Below are positions 16,068 to 24,011 of a DNA stretch of 64,000 bases, one piece after another; the stretch's first letter is position 1, and each line of letters begins with the position of its first letter. Source of the DNA: Alistipes sp. An66 (GTDB lineage Bacteria > Bacteroidota > Bacteroidia > Bacteroidales > Rikenellaceae); assembly GCF_002161445.1 (NCBI RefSeq), contig NZ_NFHT01000002.1, positions 186,001 through 250,000 on the forward strand. Reading direction: 5' to 3'. Both the position numbers and the translations under genes were made by a program. Under the pieces are notes generated by a model. The model was not told the DNA's origin. It was given only the letters and a program-made list of their open reading frames with translations, and ran no database searches.

Positions 16068-18056
16068 ATGCTCTATCTCTACACGTTGTTTTTTCTCGTT
16101 CTGGTCACCGCCGCGATCTTCGCGGCGCCGCTGCGGGCGAAGGCCTGGACGGCTCTCGCGCTGACGGCCGGCGGCGCCCTGTGGGCCTCGGTCCGCGCGA
16201 TCGGAGTGCTCGCCGGAGGAACCGCCGAGGCCCTCTGGGCGGCCCCCGACCCCCTCTTCGGGGGCGACACGGGCTCGATGGACGGACTTTCGGCCCTCTT
16301 CGTCGTGCTGATCTCGATCGGCGCCGTGGCTTCGGTGCTCTACGCGCGCGGCTACCTGGACCACACGCTCGCCGCAAAATCCCCGGCGCACGTCTCGCTG
16401 CACTACACGTCGCTCACCGTCATGTGCTACGCCATGCTGGGCGTGGTCTGCTCCGACGGCGGTTTCTCGTTCCTCTTCTTCTGGGAGCTGATGACCGTGG
16501 CGTCGTTCCTGCTGATCCTCTACGACGCCCAACGCCGCGAAGTGAGCCGCGCGGCGCTGGCCTACCTCATCATGATGCACATCGGCTTCGTGCTGCTCGT
16601 CGTGGGGTTCGTGCGCCTCGACGCCGTCTGCGGCTCGGCGACGTTCGACGCCCTGGGCGAATACTTCCGCACGCAGAAGGCTCTGCCGCTCTTCCTGGTC
16701 TTCCTCGCCGGATTCGGCATGAAGGCCGGCATGTTCCCGATGCACGTCTGGCTCCCGGAAGCACACCCGGCCGCCCCGTCGCACGTCTCGGCGCTGATGT
16801 CGGGCGTGATGATCAAGACGGGCGTCTACGGCATCCTGCGCACGGTGGCGGCGCTGGGCGAACTTCCCGTGCTGCACACCGCCGGGGTCATCCTCCTCGC
16901 GCTGGGGATCGTCACCGGTCTCTGGGGCGTGATCCTCGCCGCAACGCAGAACGACGTGAAACGGCTGCTGGCCTACTCCTCGATCGAGAACATCGGCGTG
17001 ATTCTCCTCGCACTGGGCGTAGCGGCCCTGGGCAAGGCTTCGGGAAACCAGCTCGTGGCGCTCTGCGGCATGGCCGGCGCGCTGCTCCATACGCTCAACC
17101 ACTCGTTCTTCAAGTCGCTGCTCTTCTTCGGCGCCGGAAACATCCTCTCGCAGACCCACACCACATCGCTCGACGCACTGGGCGGGCTCTCGAAGCACAT
17201 GCCCCTGACGTCGCTCCTCTTTCTCGCCGGCACGGCGGCCATCTGCGCCCTGCCGCCGCTGAACGGATTCGTCTCGGAGCTGCTCATCTACCTCGGGCTC
17301 TTCGACGGCATCGCCTCGGGGAGCGGGATTCTCGCCTCGGCGGCCGGACTTGCGGCGCTGGCGCTGATCGGCGGGCTCGTCGTGCTGGCCTTCACGAAAC
17401 TCTACGGCACGGTCTTCCTCGGCGCACCCCGCTCGCACGAGGTCGCCGAAGCCTCCGAAGTCGACAACCTCCGCATCGCCGCCATGGCGCTGCCGCTGGC
17501 CGGAATCCTCTTCGTGGGACTCTTCCCGCGGGCGGCCGTCGCGGGCGTGACGCACGCCGCGGACTTCTTCCTCCGCACGCCGGCCGACGCCGCCGACTGG
17601 CTGCTCTCCCCGACGCTCGCGGCCGTGGGACGCATCGCCTGGGGACTGCTGCTCGGCACGGCGCTGCTGCTGTGGCTCCGCCGCCGCATGCTGCGCGGAC
17701 GCCGCATCGCCCGGGGCCCGACGTGGGGCTGCGGATTCACCGCCCCGAACGTGCGGATGCAGTACACGGGCGAATCCTTCTCCGAGGGGTTGCAGTCCAT
17801 CGCCACGCCCCTGACCCACAACAGCGGCGAAGGCTCCGCCGTGGGCAAGGGCGAGATCTTCCCCGACGCCCACCGCTTCGACATCGGCCACCGCGACCGC
17901 ATCGGACGCCTCTTCTCGGCGTGGTGGGTCGAACTGCTGCGCCTGATCAACCAGCGCATGATGCGCCTGCGCACGGGAAAGATCAACCACTACGTGCTCT
18001 TCGCCCTGGCCTTCCTGGCGCTGGTGTTCCTCCTGTCGATCTGTAACGTAATCTGA
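16068..18056 (+). CDS. Ehr-like complex, HyfB/NuoL-type antiporter-like membrane subunit
   Basis: 662 residues, about 15 membrane segments. It belongs to the proton-conducting antiporter family shared by complex I (NuoL/M/N) and group 4 hydrogenases (HyfB/HycC). FFWELMTVASFLLI holds the expected membrane glutamate. GMKAGMFPMHVWLPEAHP and MSGVMIKTGVYG hold the expected lysines, and AYSSIENIG and LNHSFFKSLLFF follow. The channel machinery therefore looks intact. The C-terminal 130 residues carry the HyfB-type tail (TWGCGFTAPNVRMQYTG). The next gene begins two bases after the stop. It should translocate H+ or Na+ coupled to the peripheral arm of the complex. Confidence 0.9.
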   Translation: MLYLYTLFFLVLVTAAIFAAPLRAKAWTALALTAGGALWASVRAIGVLAGGTAEALWAAPDPLFGGDTGSMDGLSALFVVLISIGAVASVLYARGYLDHTLAAKSPAHVSLHYTSLTVMCYAMLGVVCSDGGFSFLFFWELMTVASFLLILYDAQRREVSRAALAYLIMMHIGFVLLVVGFVRLDAVCGSATFDALGEYFRTQKALPLFLVFLAGFGMKAGMFPMHVWLPEAHPAAPSHVSALMSGVMIKTGVYGILRTVAALGELPVLHTAGVILLALGIVTGLWGVILAATQNDVKRLLAYSSIENIGVILLALGVAALGKASGNQLVALCGMAGALLHTLNHSFFKSLLFFGAGNILSQTHTTSLDALGGLSKHMPLTSLLFLAGTAAICALPPLNGFVSELLIYLGLFDGIASGSGILASAAGLAALALIGGLVVLAFTKLYGTVFLGAPRSHEVAEASEVDNLRIAAMALPLAGILFVGLFPRAAVAGVTHAADFFLRTPADAADWLLSPTLAAVGRIAWGLLLGTALLLWLRRRMLRGRRIARGPTWGCGFTAPNVRMQYTGESFSEGLQSIATPLTHNSGEGSAVGKGEIFPDAHRFDIGHRDRIGRLFSAWWVELLRLINQRMMRLRTGKINHYVLFALAFLALVFLLSICNVI

Positions 18057-18058
18057 CC

Positions 18059-18973
18059 ATGACACTGCTCAATACGCTTCTCGTCGTGCTGGCGGCGATC
18101 TGCATCCCGGGGCTGATCAACCGCACGCGGGCCCGCCTCGCCGGACGCAAGGGCATCCGCTTCACCCAGCACCTCCACGACGTGCGCCTGCTGCTGCGCA
18201 AGGGCGCCGTCTACTCGCCGACGACCACCGTGCTGTTCCGCACGGCACCGTCGGTCATCCTGACGACCTCGCTGCTCGCCGCGCTCTGCATCCCGGTGGG
18301 CGACCTGCGGCCGCTCGTCTCGTTCGACGGCGACCTGGTGGCCTTCGCCTACCTGCTGGCCCTCGGACGCGGGGCGCTGATTCTCGCGGCGATGGATACC
18401 GGCAGCTCGTTCGAGGGGATGGGCGCCAGCCGCGAGGCGCTCTACGGCGCGCTGGTCGAACCGGCGCTGATGCTCACCTTCGGGACGCTGGCGCTGATCT
18501 CGGGCCACACCTCCTTCGCGTCGATCTTCGAGGCCGATGCCACGGGCGACGCGAAACTCATCGTCGTCCTGCTGCTCGCGGCCTACGTGCTGACGAAGAT
18601 CGTCTTCACCGAAAGCGGCCGCATACCGGTCGACGACCCCCGCACGCACCTCGAACTGACGATGATCCACGAGGTGATGTGCCTCGACTACTGCGGCGTC
18701 GATCTGGCCTACGTTAAGATCGGGACGTGGCTCAAAAGCGCCGCACTGTCGATGCTGGCGGCCGACGCCGTGGCGGCGGCAACCTGCCCGCGGTGGTGGT
18801 TCGCGGCACCGCTGGCCCTCCTGCTCACGGGACTCTCGGTGGGGATCGTCGAGTCGACACAGGCCCGCAACAAACTCGTCCGCAATACCACCTTCATACT
18901 CACCATCACGGCACTGGCCGCCCTGGTCTTCTTCACGGGCTACCTGCTGCGACTCAACATCGGACTCCAATGA
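18059..18973 (+). CDS. Ehr-like complex, HyfC/NuoH-type membrane subunit
   Basis: 304 residues, about eight membrane segments. It is the HycD/HyfC/NuoH family protein that docks the peripheral arm on the membrane. The conserved loop IPVDDPRTHLELTMIHEVM (around residue 190) holds the acidic residues typical of this subunit, and GLINRTRARLAGRKG near the start matches the family. The gene overlaps the next one by four bases (ATGA at 18970-18973), so their translation is coupled. Codon use resembles its neighbours, giving no sign of recent transfer. Confidence 0.9.
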   Translation: MTLLNTLLVVLAAICIPGLINRTRARLAGRKGIRFTQHLHDVRLLLRKGAVYSPTTTVLFRTAPSVILTTSLLAALCIPVGDLRPLVSFDGDLVAFAYLLALGRGALILAAMDTGSSFEGMGASREALYGALVEPALMLTFGTLALISGHTSFASIFEADATGDAKLIVVLLLAAYVLTKIVFTESGRIPVDDPRTHLELTMIHEVMCLDYCGVDLAYVKIGTWLKSAALSMLAADAVAAATCPRWWFAAPLALLLTGLSVGIVESTQARNKLVRNTTFILTITALAALVFFTGYLLRLNIGLQ

Positions 18974-19599
18974 TTCTGCCGCTGATTCTGCTCTACGTCG
19001 TAACGCTCGTCTATCTCTCGATCACGGAGCGTTTCCGCAACTTCGCCTCGCTGATCGGCCTGCAAGGATGGCTGTTGTTCGGCATCGCCATCATCCGTCT
19101 GCACGCCTCCAATCCGGCCGAGCTGGCCTTCGTGGCGCTCGAAACCCTGCTCTTCAAAGGCATTCTGGTACCGTGGCTGCTCTTCGCCGTGATCCGCCGC
19201 ACGCGCATCAACCGCGTGAAGCGTTCCGGATCGTCGCAGTCGGGATCGCTGCTGCTCTCGCTCGTGGCGCTGGCCGTGAGCGCCTCGCTGACCTACTGCA
19301 TCGCCGACCCGACGGTCGATCTGGTCTTCTTCGGCGTGGCCCTCTACTCGCTGTTGAGCGGGCTGATCCTGATCGTCCTGCGGCGGCGCATCTTCTCCCA
19401 CATGGTCGGCTTTCTGGTCATCGAGAACGGCGTGTTCCTCTTCTCGACGGCCATCGGCGTGGAGATGCCGCTGCTGATCAACTTCGCCATCCTGCTCGAC
19501 ATCCTCATTTCGGTGCTGATGCTGGGCATCTTCTTCACCAAGATCGACGACAAGCTCCACGCCGACGACGCCGATTCGCTGACCAACGTAAAGGACTGA
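18970..19599 (+). CDS. Ehr-like complex, HyfE-type membrane subunit
   Basis: 209 residues with about six membrane segments. The length, position between the HyfC- and HyfF-like genes, and the segment MVGFLVIENGVFLFSTAIG fit HyfE, whose C-terminal half corresponds to NuoK. The glutamate in that segment matches the membrane glutamate of NuoK-type proteins. The ATG at 18970 overlaps the stop of the previous gene; the next gene starts five bases after the stop. It is likely part of the ion-conducting membrane arm. Confidence 0.85.
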   Translation: MILPLILLYVVTLVYLSITERFRNFASLIGLQGWLLFGIAIIRLHASNPAELAFVALETLLFKGILVPWLLFAVIRRTRINRVKRSGSSQSGSLLLSLVALAVSASLTYCIADPTVDLVFFGVALYSLLSGLILIVLRRRIFSHMVGFLVIENGVFLFSTAIGVEMPLLINFAILLDILISVLMLGIFFTKIDDKLHADDADSLTNVKD

Positions 19600-19603
19600 C
19601 GCC

Positions 19604-21004
19604 ATGATCGCCTATCTCATCGCAAGCCTGCTGATCGCCGCCACGGCCTTCGCCGTGCGCCGCGAACGCCAGCTCTTCCATATCGGAGTGCTCTTCTACG
19701 CCGCACAGGCGGCCTTCGCCGGGATGATCCTCTTCGGAGGGCTCTACGGCGGAAACTCGACGGGCTGGTTCCGCTTCGACGCCCCGGGGACGCTCTTCTA
19801 CGTGCTGCTGTGCATCGTCTCGGCCTTCGCCTACTTCCACTCGGAGGCCTATCTGCGCGCAAACGACCTCTCGCAGACACGCACCTACTCGGCACTGGTG
19901 ATGCTGCTCACGACCGCCATCTCGGGGGCCTACTTCGCCTCGAATCTGGCCGTGACGTGGATCTTCCTCGAAGCCACGACGCTCTGCTCGGCGGGGATCA
20001 TCTACCACCGGCGCACGGCCCAGACGCTCGAAGCGGCCTGGAAATACGTCTTCGTCTGCTCGACGGGCATCGCCATGGCCTATCTGGGGATCCTGCTGCT
20101 GGCTGCCGCCACCGACTGCGAATCGCTCGACTACGGCGTCGTGGCCGCCGCGGCAACCCACGGCAACGCCCTCTACCTGAAAACGGCCTTCGTGCTGATC
20201 CTCTGCGGGTACAGCTGCAAGATGGAGCTCTTCCCGCTCCACACCGTGGGCATCGACGCCAACTTCGCCGCGCCGTCGCCCGCCTCGGCACTGATCTCCA
20301 CGGGGCTGGTCAACGCCGGATTTCTGGCCATTTTCCGCGTCTACAAGCTCCTTGCTTCCACGGAGGTCTTTCCGTGGGTGCGGTCGGTGCTGCTGATCGT
20401 CGGCGTGCTGTCGCTCGCCATCGGGGCGCTCTTCCTGCGGCGCACGAACAACTACAAGCGGTTCCTCTCCTACTCGACCGTCGAGAACATGGGCATCGCC
20501 GCCATCGGACTCGGCATCGGCGGCATCGGCGTCTGGGCCGCGGTGTTCCACGTCGTCTGCCACACGCTCATCAAGAGCAGTCTCTTCCTGCAAATGGCCG
20601 TCGTGCGCCAGGTCTACAACGGCTACCGCATCAACCGCATCGGCGACTACATCCACATCAACCGCGTCGGAGCCGTGGGTCTGCTCACGGGCATGGTCGT
20701 GCTGGTAGCCTTTCCGCCCTCGCCGCTCTTCGTCTCGGAGCTGATGATCCTGCGCGGGACGATCACCGACGGCGCCTGGTGGCTCGTGGCCGGGATGCTG
20801 CTCCTGCTGTGCATCGTCATCTACTCGTTCTGCTCGCGCCTGATCCGCCTCTGCTACCAGCCCAATCAGGACGAACTCCACCCCTCGAAAGCCGACCGGG
20901 CACTGTCGTGGTCGGCCCTCTCGCTGCTGGCCGCGGCCATGGTGCTGGGGCTCTGGCAGCCGGAATTCCTGCGGGAACTGATCGATCAAATCGCAACGCT
21001 ATGA
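19604..21004 (+). CDS. Ehr-like complex, HyfF/NuoN-type antiporter-like membrane subunit
   Basis: 466 residues, about 14 membrane segments; a second antiporter-like subunit. WIFLEATTLCSAG holds the conserved glutamate, GYSCKMELFPLHTVGIDANFA the conserved lysine, and YSTVENMGIAAIGLG and VCHTLIKSSLFLQ are family motifs. In the next helix, where the 16068 gene has MSGVMIKTG, this protein has ISTGLVNAG, so that lysine is absent. The stop codon overlaps the ATG of the large-subunit gene (21001-21004). With the 16068 product this gives the complex two antiporter-like modules, as in Hyf. Confidence 0.9.
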   Translation: MIAYLIASLLIAATAFAVRRERQLFHIGVLFYAAQAAFAGMILFGGLYGGNSTGWFRFDAPGTLFYVLLCIVSAFAYFHSEAYLRANDLSQTRTYSALVMLLTTAISGAYFASNLAVTWIFLEATTLCSAGIIYHRRTAQTLEAAWKYVFVCSTGIAMAYLGILLLAAATDCESLDYGVVAAAATHGNALYLKTAFVLILCGYSCKMELFPLHTVGIDANFAAPSPASALISTGLVNAGFLAIFRVYKLLASTEVFPWVRSVLLIVGVLSLAIGALFLRRTNNYKRFLSYSTVENMGIAAIGLGIGGIGVWAAVFHVVCHTLIKSSLFLQMAVVRQVYNGYRINRIGDYIHINRVGAVGLLTGMVVLVAFPPSPLFVSELMILRGTITDGAWWLVAGMLLLLCIVIYSFCSRLIRLCYQPNQDELHPSKADRALSWSALSLLAAAMVLGLWQPEFLRELIDQIATL

Positions 21005-22530
21005 ATTACCTCGTAACCGACAATACGGCGGGATCCATCCGGCTGGAAGAGATCCCCGAAATCGCCTATGCCGATTTTTACGACCTGCTGAACGGCTGGC
21101 TCGCCGACGAACGCTGCCACGTGGCGCACTACTTCGCGCTGCCGTCGGGCAACCGGATGCGCTTCTACTGCCTGGTGCTGGACGACGCCGAGGGGCGGGT
21201 GCTCATCACCTCCCACGCCACGGGCTACTACGACGAAACGGCGCTTCCGTCGCTCACGGCCCGCTATCCGCAGCTGCACCCCTTCGAGCGGGAGATCGCC
21301 GAACGCTGGGGCATCCGCTTCGACGGGCAGCCGTGGCCCAAGCCGCTGCGCTTCCCCTTCGACCGCTACGACCGCCAGAGTTCGATCGACAACTACCCCT
21401 TCTACACGATGGCGGGCAAGTCGCTCCACGAGGTCAACGTGGGCCCGATCCACGCCGGGATCATCGAGCCGGGAGCTTTCCGCTTCATCTGCAACGGCGA
21501 GCAGGTCCTGCACCTCGAAATCGCGCTGGGATACCAGCACCGGGGTGTCGAGGCGGCCTTCACGGCAACGGAGAACCGCCTGCGTCAGATGTGCCTGGCC
21601 GAGTCCATTGCCGGAGACAGCGCCGTAGCCCATGCCACGGCCTTCGCCGAGGCGATCGAGAAGCTCACGGGCCGTGAGCGCCCCGCCCAGCTGGACCGCG
21701 AACGGGTCGTGGCGCTGGAACTCGAACGCATGGCCATGCAGATCGCCGACACGGGCGCGCTGTCGATGGATACGGGTTATCAGCTGGGGCAGGTGGCCTG
21801 CGAGGCGCTGCGCACGATGACGATCAACACCACGCAGGCGTGGTGCGGCAACCGCTTCGGCAAGGGGCTGATCCGCCCCCACGGCACGGACCATGCGCTG
21901 ACGCCCGAAAAGTCGGCGATGATCCGCCGCAACGTGGCCGAAATCGCCCGCCGTTACGACGAGGTGCGCCGCGACATCGAGTCGTCGCCCTCGTTGCTGG
22001 CGCGCTTCGAGCAGTGCGGCGTGGTGCCGCGCGACGAGATGCGGCGCATCGGCGGCGTGGGTCAGGCGGCGCGCGCCAGCGGCCTGGGGCGCGACATCCG
22101 CGCGACGCACCCCTGGGGATCGTTCGGCAAGTGTCTGTCGCACGAATCGATCGTCGAGGAGGCGGGGGATGTCATGGCGCGCCTCACGGTCCGCAGCCGC
22201 GAGGTGGCACAGTCGGCGCGTTACATCGACCGGCTGCTGTCGATCTACGAACAGAAATACGGTGCGACGGAAAACCCGTGCGGGCGCCCCGACTACACGT
22301 CGCAGTTAGCCCCCTCGTCGCTTGCGTTCGGACTGGTCGAGGGGTGGCGGGGCGAGACGTGCCACGTCGCGGTGACCGATGCGGAGGGGCGTCTGGCGGC
22401 ATACCGCATCAAGGACCCGAGCCTGCACAACTGGCTGGCGCTGGCGCTGGCCGTGCGCGGCGAGGGGATCTCGGACTTCCCGATCTGCAACAAGAGTTTC
22501 AACCTCTCCTACTGCGGCCACGACCTCTGA
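21001..22530 (+). CDS. Ehr-like complex, large subunit (NuoC-NuoD/HyfG type) lacking Ni-Fe ligands
   Basis: 509 residues. The first 115 or so resemble NuoC (HPFEREIAERWGIRFDGQPWPK); the rest resembles NuoD and hydrogenase large subunits (VGPIHAGIIEPGAFRF, LEIALGYQHRGVEA). The first Ni-Fe motif, normally ERVCGIC.FAH, reads ESIAGDSAVAH at 201-211, with Ala204 and Ser207 in place of the cysteines. The last motif, normally DPCxxC, reads FNLSYCGHDL at the very end; Ser503 and Gly506 stand at the ligand positions, with a cysteine at 505. No hydrogenase maturation peptide follows. The protein therefore cannot hold a standard Ni-Fe centre. A strong hairpin follows the gene. Confidence 0.9.
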   Translation: MNYLVTDNTAGSIRLEEIPEIAYADFYDLLNGWLADERCHVAHYFALPSGNRMRFYCLVLDDAEGRVLITSHATGYYDETALPSLTARYPQLHPFEREIAERWGIRFDGQPWPKPLRFPFDRYDRQSSIDNYPFYTMAGKSLHEVNVGPIHAGIIEPGAFRFICNGEQVLHLEIALGYQHRGVEAAFTATENRLRQMCLAESIAGDSAVAHATAFAEAIEKLTGRERPAQLDRERVVALELERMAMQIADTGALSMDTGYQLGQVACEALRTMTINTTQAWCGNRFGKGLIRPHGTDHALTPEKSAMIRRNVAEIARRYDEVRRDIESSPSLLARFEQCGVVPRDEMRRIGGVGQAARASGLGRDIRATHPWGSFGKCLSHESIVEEAGDVMARLTVRSREVAQSARYIDRLLSIYEQKYGATENPCGRPDYTSQLAPSSLAFGLVEGWRGETCHVAVTDAEGRLAAYRIKDPSLHNWLALALAVRGEGISDFPICNKSFNLSYCGHDL

Positions 22531-22555
22531 CCCGACGGCCGCCGTATGAACTTCC

Positions 22556-22594
22556 GGGCCCCTGTTCCGCAACGGAACAGGGGCCCTGCGTTTT
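22556..22594 (+). terminator. Terminator closing the rsmE-Ehr operon
   Basis: Perfect 14-bp stem GGGCCCCTGTTCCG (22556-22569), loop CAA, CGGAACAGGGGCCC (22573-22586), then TGCGTTTT. The T-run is short but the stem is very stable. Confidence 0.75.
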
Positions 22595-22714
22595 CCGGCA
22601 GGAGCCCGTCAAAGGCCAAAACGACAAAAAATCCCGGTTTTTCGCGGAAAAATCCCCTCCGGAGCGTTCCGAAAACCCGAACTTTGCCGAAGAAACCAAA
22701 CACGAACCTGAATC

Positions 22715-23815
22715 ATGAAACCTTTCTACCCCATTGCCGCACTTCTTGCAACGTTGCTGCTCCCGGTTCTTCCGACGGCCTGCGGGTCGGCAGATGACGA
22801 CACGCCCGAACCCTCCGACCCGATCCATACGGTCATCGTGGCCGCCGACGGATCGGGCGACCATACCTCCGTGCAGGAGGCCTTCGACGCCCTTCCGGTC
22901 GACAACAAACCGCATATCGTGCGCCTGCGCCCGGGGACCTATGAAGAAAAGGTCACCCTTTCGTCACGGCATCCCTACGTAACGTTGATCGGCGACGATG
23001 CCGCCACGTGCATCATCACCTGGGACGACTACGCAGGCCGCGACAACGGTGCGGGCGGGACCCTCGGCACATCGGGCTGCCAGACCTTCCTGATCGAGGC
23101 CAACGACTTTACGGCCAGCAACGTCACCATCGCCAACACCTACGTCAACAGCAAGGCGAACATCGCCGCCGACGGGGGAGATTCACAAGGCGTCGCGGTT
23201 CAGGTCCGGGCCGACCGCGCGGCCTTCTACGGATGCCGCATCACGGGCTATCAGGATACGTTCTACGGCCGCGGTACGGGACGCGTCTACCTGCGCGACT
23301 GCTACGTCGAGGGCAACGTCGACTTCATCTTCGGATCGTCGACCATCCTGCTGGACCGCTGCACGCTCCGCATGAACCGCAACAACAGCGTCGTGACGGC
23401 CCCGTCGACCCCCGCCGACCACCGTTACGGCATCGTCTGCACGGACTGCACGATCAGCTTCCCGTCGAGTTCCGAAAAAGATTTCGACGGCGCGGCGTTC
23501 ACCTACTTCCACCTGGGACGCCCGTGGAAAGATGCCCCGCGTGCGGTCTTCCTCCGCTGTGAGGAGCCCGCAGCGCTGAAAGCCGAGGGATGGACCAAAA
23601 TGTCGGCCAACCCGGCGCTCTTCGCCGAATACCGGTGTACGGGCGAGGGAGCCACGGCCGAGCGCCTCGCACAGCGCGCCAACGGCGGGCGCCAGCTCAC
23701 CGATGCCGAGGCTGCGGAGTACACCGTGGCGAAGATCTTTGCCAAAGAGAGCGCCACAGAGTACGCCATCGACTGGCTCCCGGCAGCAACGTTCACCGAT
23801 CCGGGGCGGGAGTGA
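22715..23815 (+). CDS. Pectinesterase (CE8 family) lipoprotein
   Basis: 366 residues. The signal sequence ends in a lipobox-like LPTACGS. The mature protein is a right-handed beta-helix of the pectin methylesterase family, which removes methyl esters from pectin: VAADGSGDHTSVQEAFDALP at the start of the helix, then SQGVAVQVRADRAAFYGC, GYQDTFYG and EGNVDFIFGSS, which hold the expected Gln and two catalytic Asp residues, and FHLGRPWKD near the end. It is probably displayed on the envelope to act on dietary pectin. It sits alone between two parts of the Ehr gene set, fenced by terminators. No other pectin gene is nearby. The promoter is not clear. Confidence 0.93.
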   Translation: MKPFYPIAALLATLLLPVLPTACGSADDDTPEPSDPIHTVIVAADGSGDHTSVQEAFDALPVDNKPHIVRLRPGTYEEKVTLSSRHPYVTLIGDDAATCIITWDDYAGRDNGAGGTLGTSGCQTFLIEANDFTASNVTIANTYVNSKANIAADGGDSQGVAVQVRADRAAFYGCRITGYQDTFYGRGTGRVYLRDCYVEGNVDFIFGSSTILLDRCTLRMNRNNSVVTAPSTPADHRYGIVCTDCTISFPSSSEKDFDGAAFTYFHLGRPWKDAPRAVFLRCEEPAALKAEGWTKMSANPALFAEYRCTGEGATAERLAQRANGGRQLTDAEAAEYTVAKIFAKESATEYAIDWLPAATFTDPGRE

Positions 23816-23899
23816 CGCCGGGCAACCGCTCCGGGGTCGGGAATGACACCGAACAACCGGCTCGAAGCCGGAAGTGACGCCGGGCAGCCGCATTGGGGC
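23807..23899 (+). repeat. 31-bp tandem repeat, 3 copies, across the pectinesterase stop codon
   Basis: Units at 23807-23837, 23838-23868 and 23869-23899 share the frame CGGRARTGACRCCGRRC. The stop codon TGA of the gene is inside the first copy. Copies differ at about a third of positions. Confidence 0.7.
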
Positions 23900-23939
23900 C
23901 GGAATTCGCTCCGTCGGGAGGAGTTCCGGCCCCGGTTTT
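23895..23939 (+). terminator. Terminator after the pectinesterase gene
   Basis: GGGGCCGGAA (23895-23904) pairs with TTCCGGCCCC (23924-23933) around a 19-base loop, followed by GGTTTTG. Confidence 0.7.
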
Positions 23940-23959
23940 GCGTAATTCGCGGAAAAGAG

Positions 23960-23990
23960 TTGTACGATCCGCGGCTTTTCGCTATTTTTG
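23960..23990 (+). promoter_or_regulatory. Promoter of the small-subunit / chromate-transporter operon
   Basis: TTG (23960-23962), 20 bases, TATTTTTG (23983-23990). Transcription should start near 23997, leaving a short leader before ATG 24012. It shows that this gene is expressed separately from the other Ehr subunits. Confidence 0.7.
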
Positions 23991-24011
23991 CGGGATACAA
24001 AACATACGCAG

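Noticed and set aside
15411-18065. 884-codon minus-strand frame across rsmE and the first Ehr gene
   Set aside because: Composition (Gln/Arg/Glu/His) is that of an antisense frame; the sense genes have convincing motifs.
16068-22530. Calling the complex a [NiFe]-hydrogenase 4
   Set aside because: All four Ni-Fe cysteine positions are changed and no maturation genes are present.
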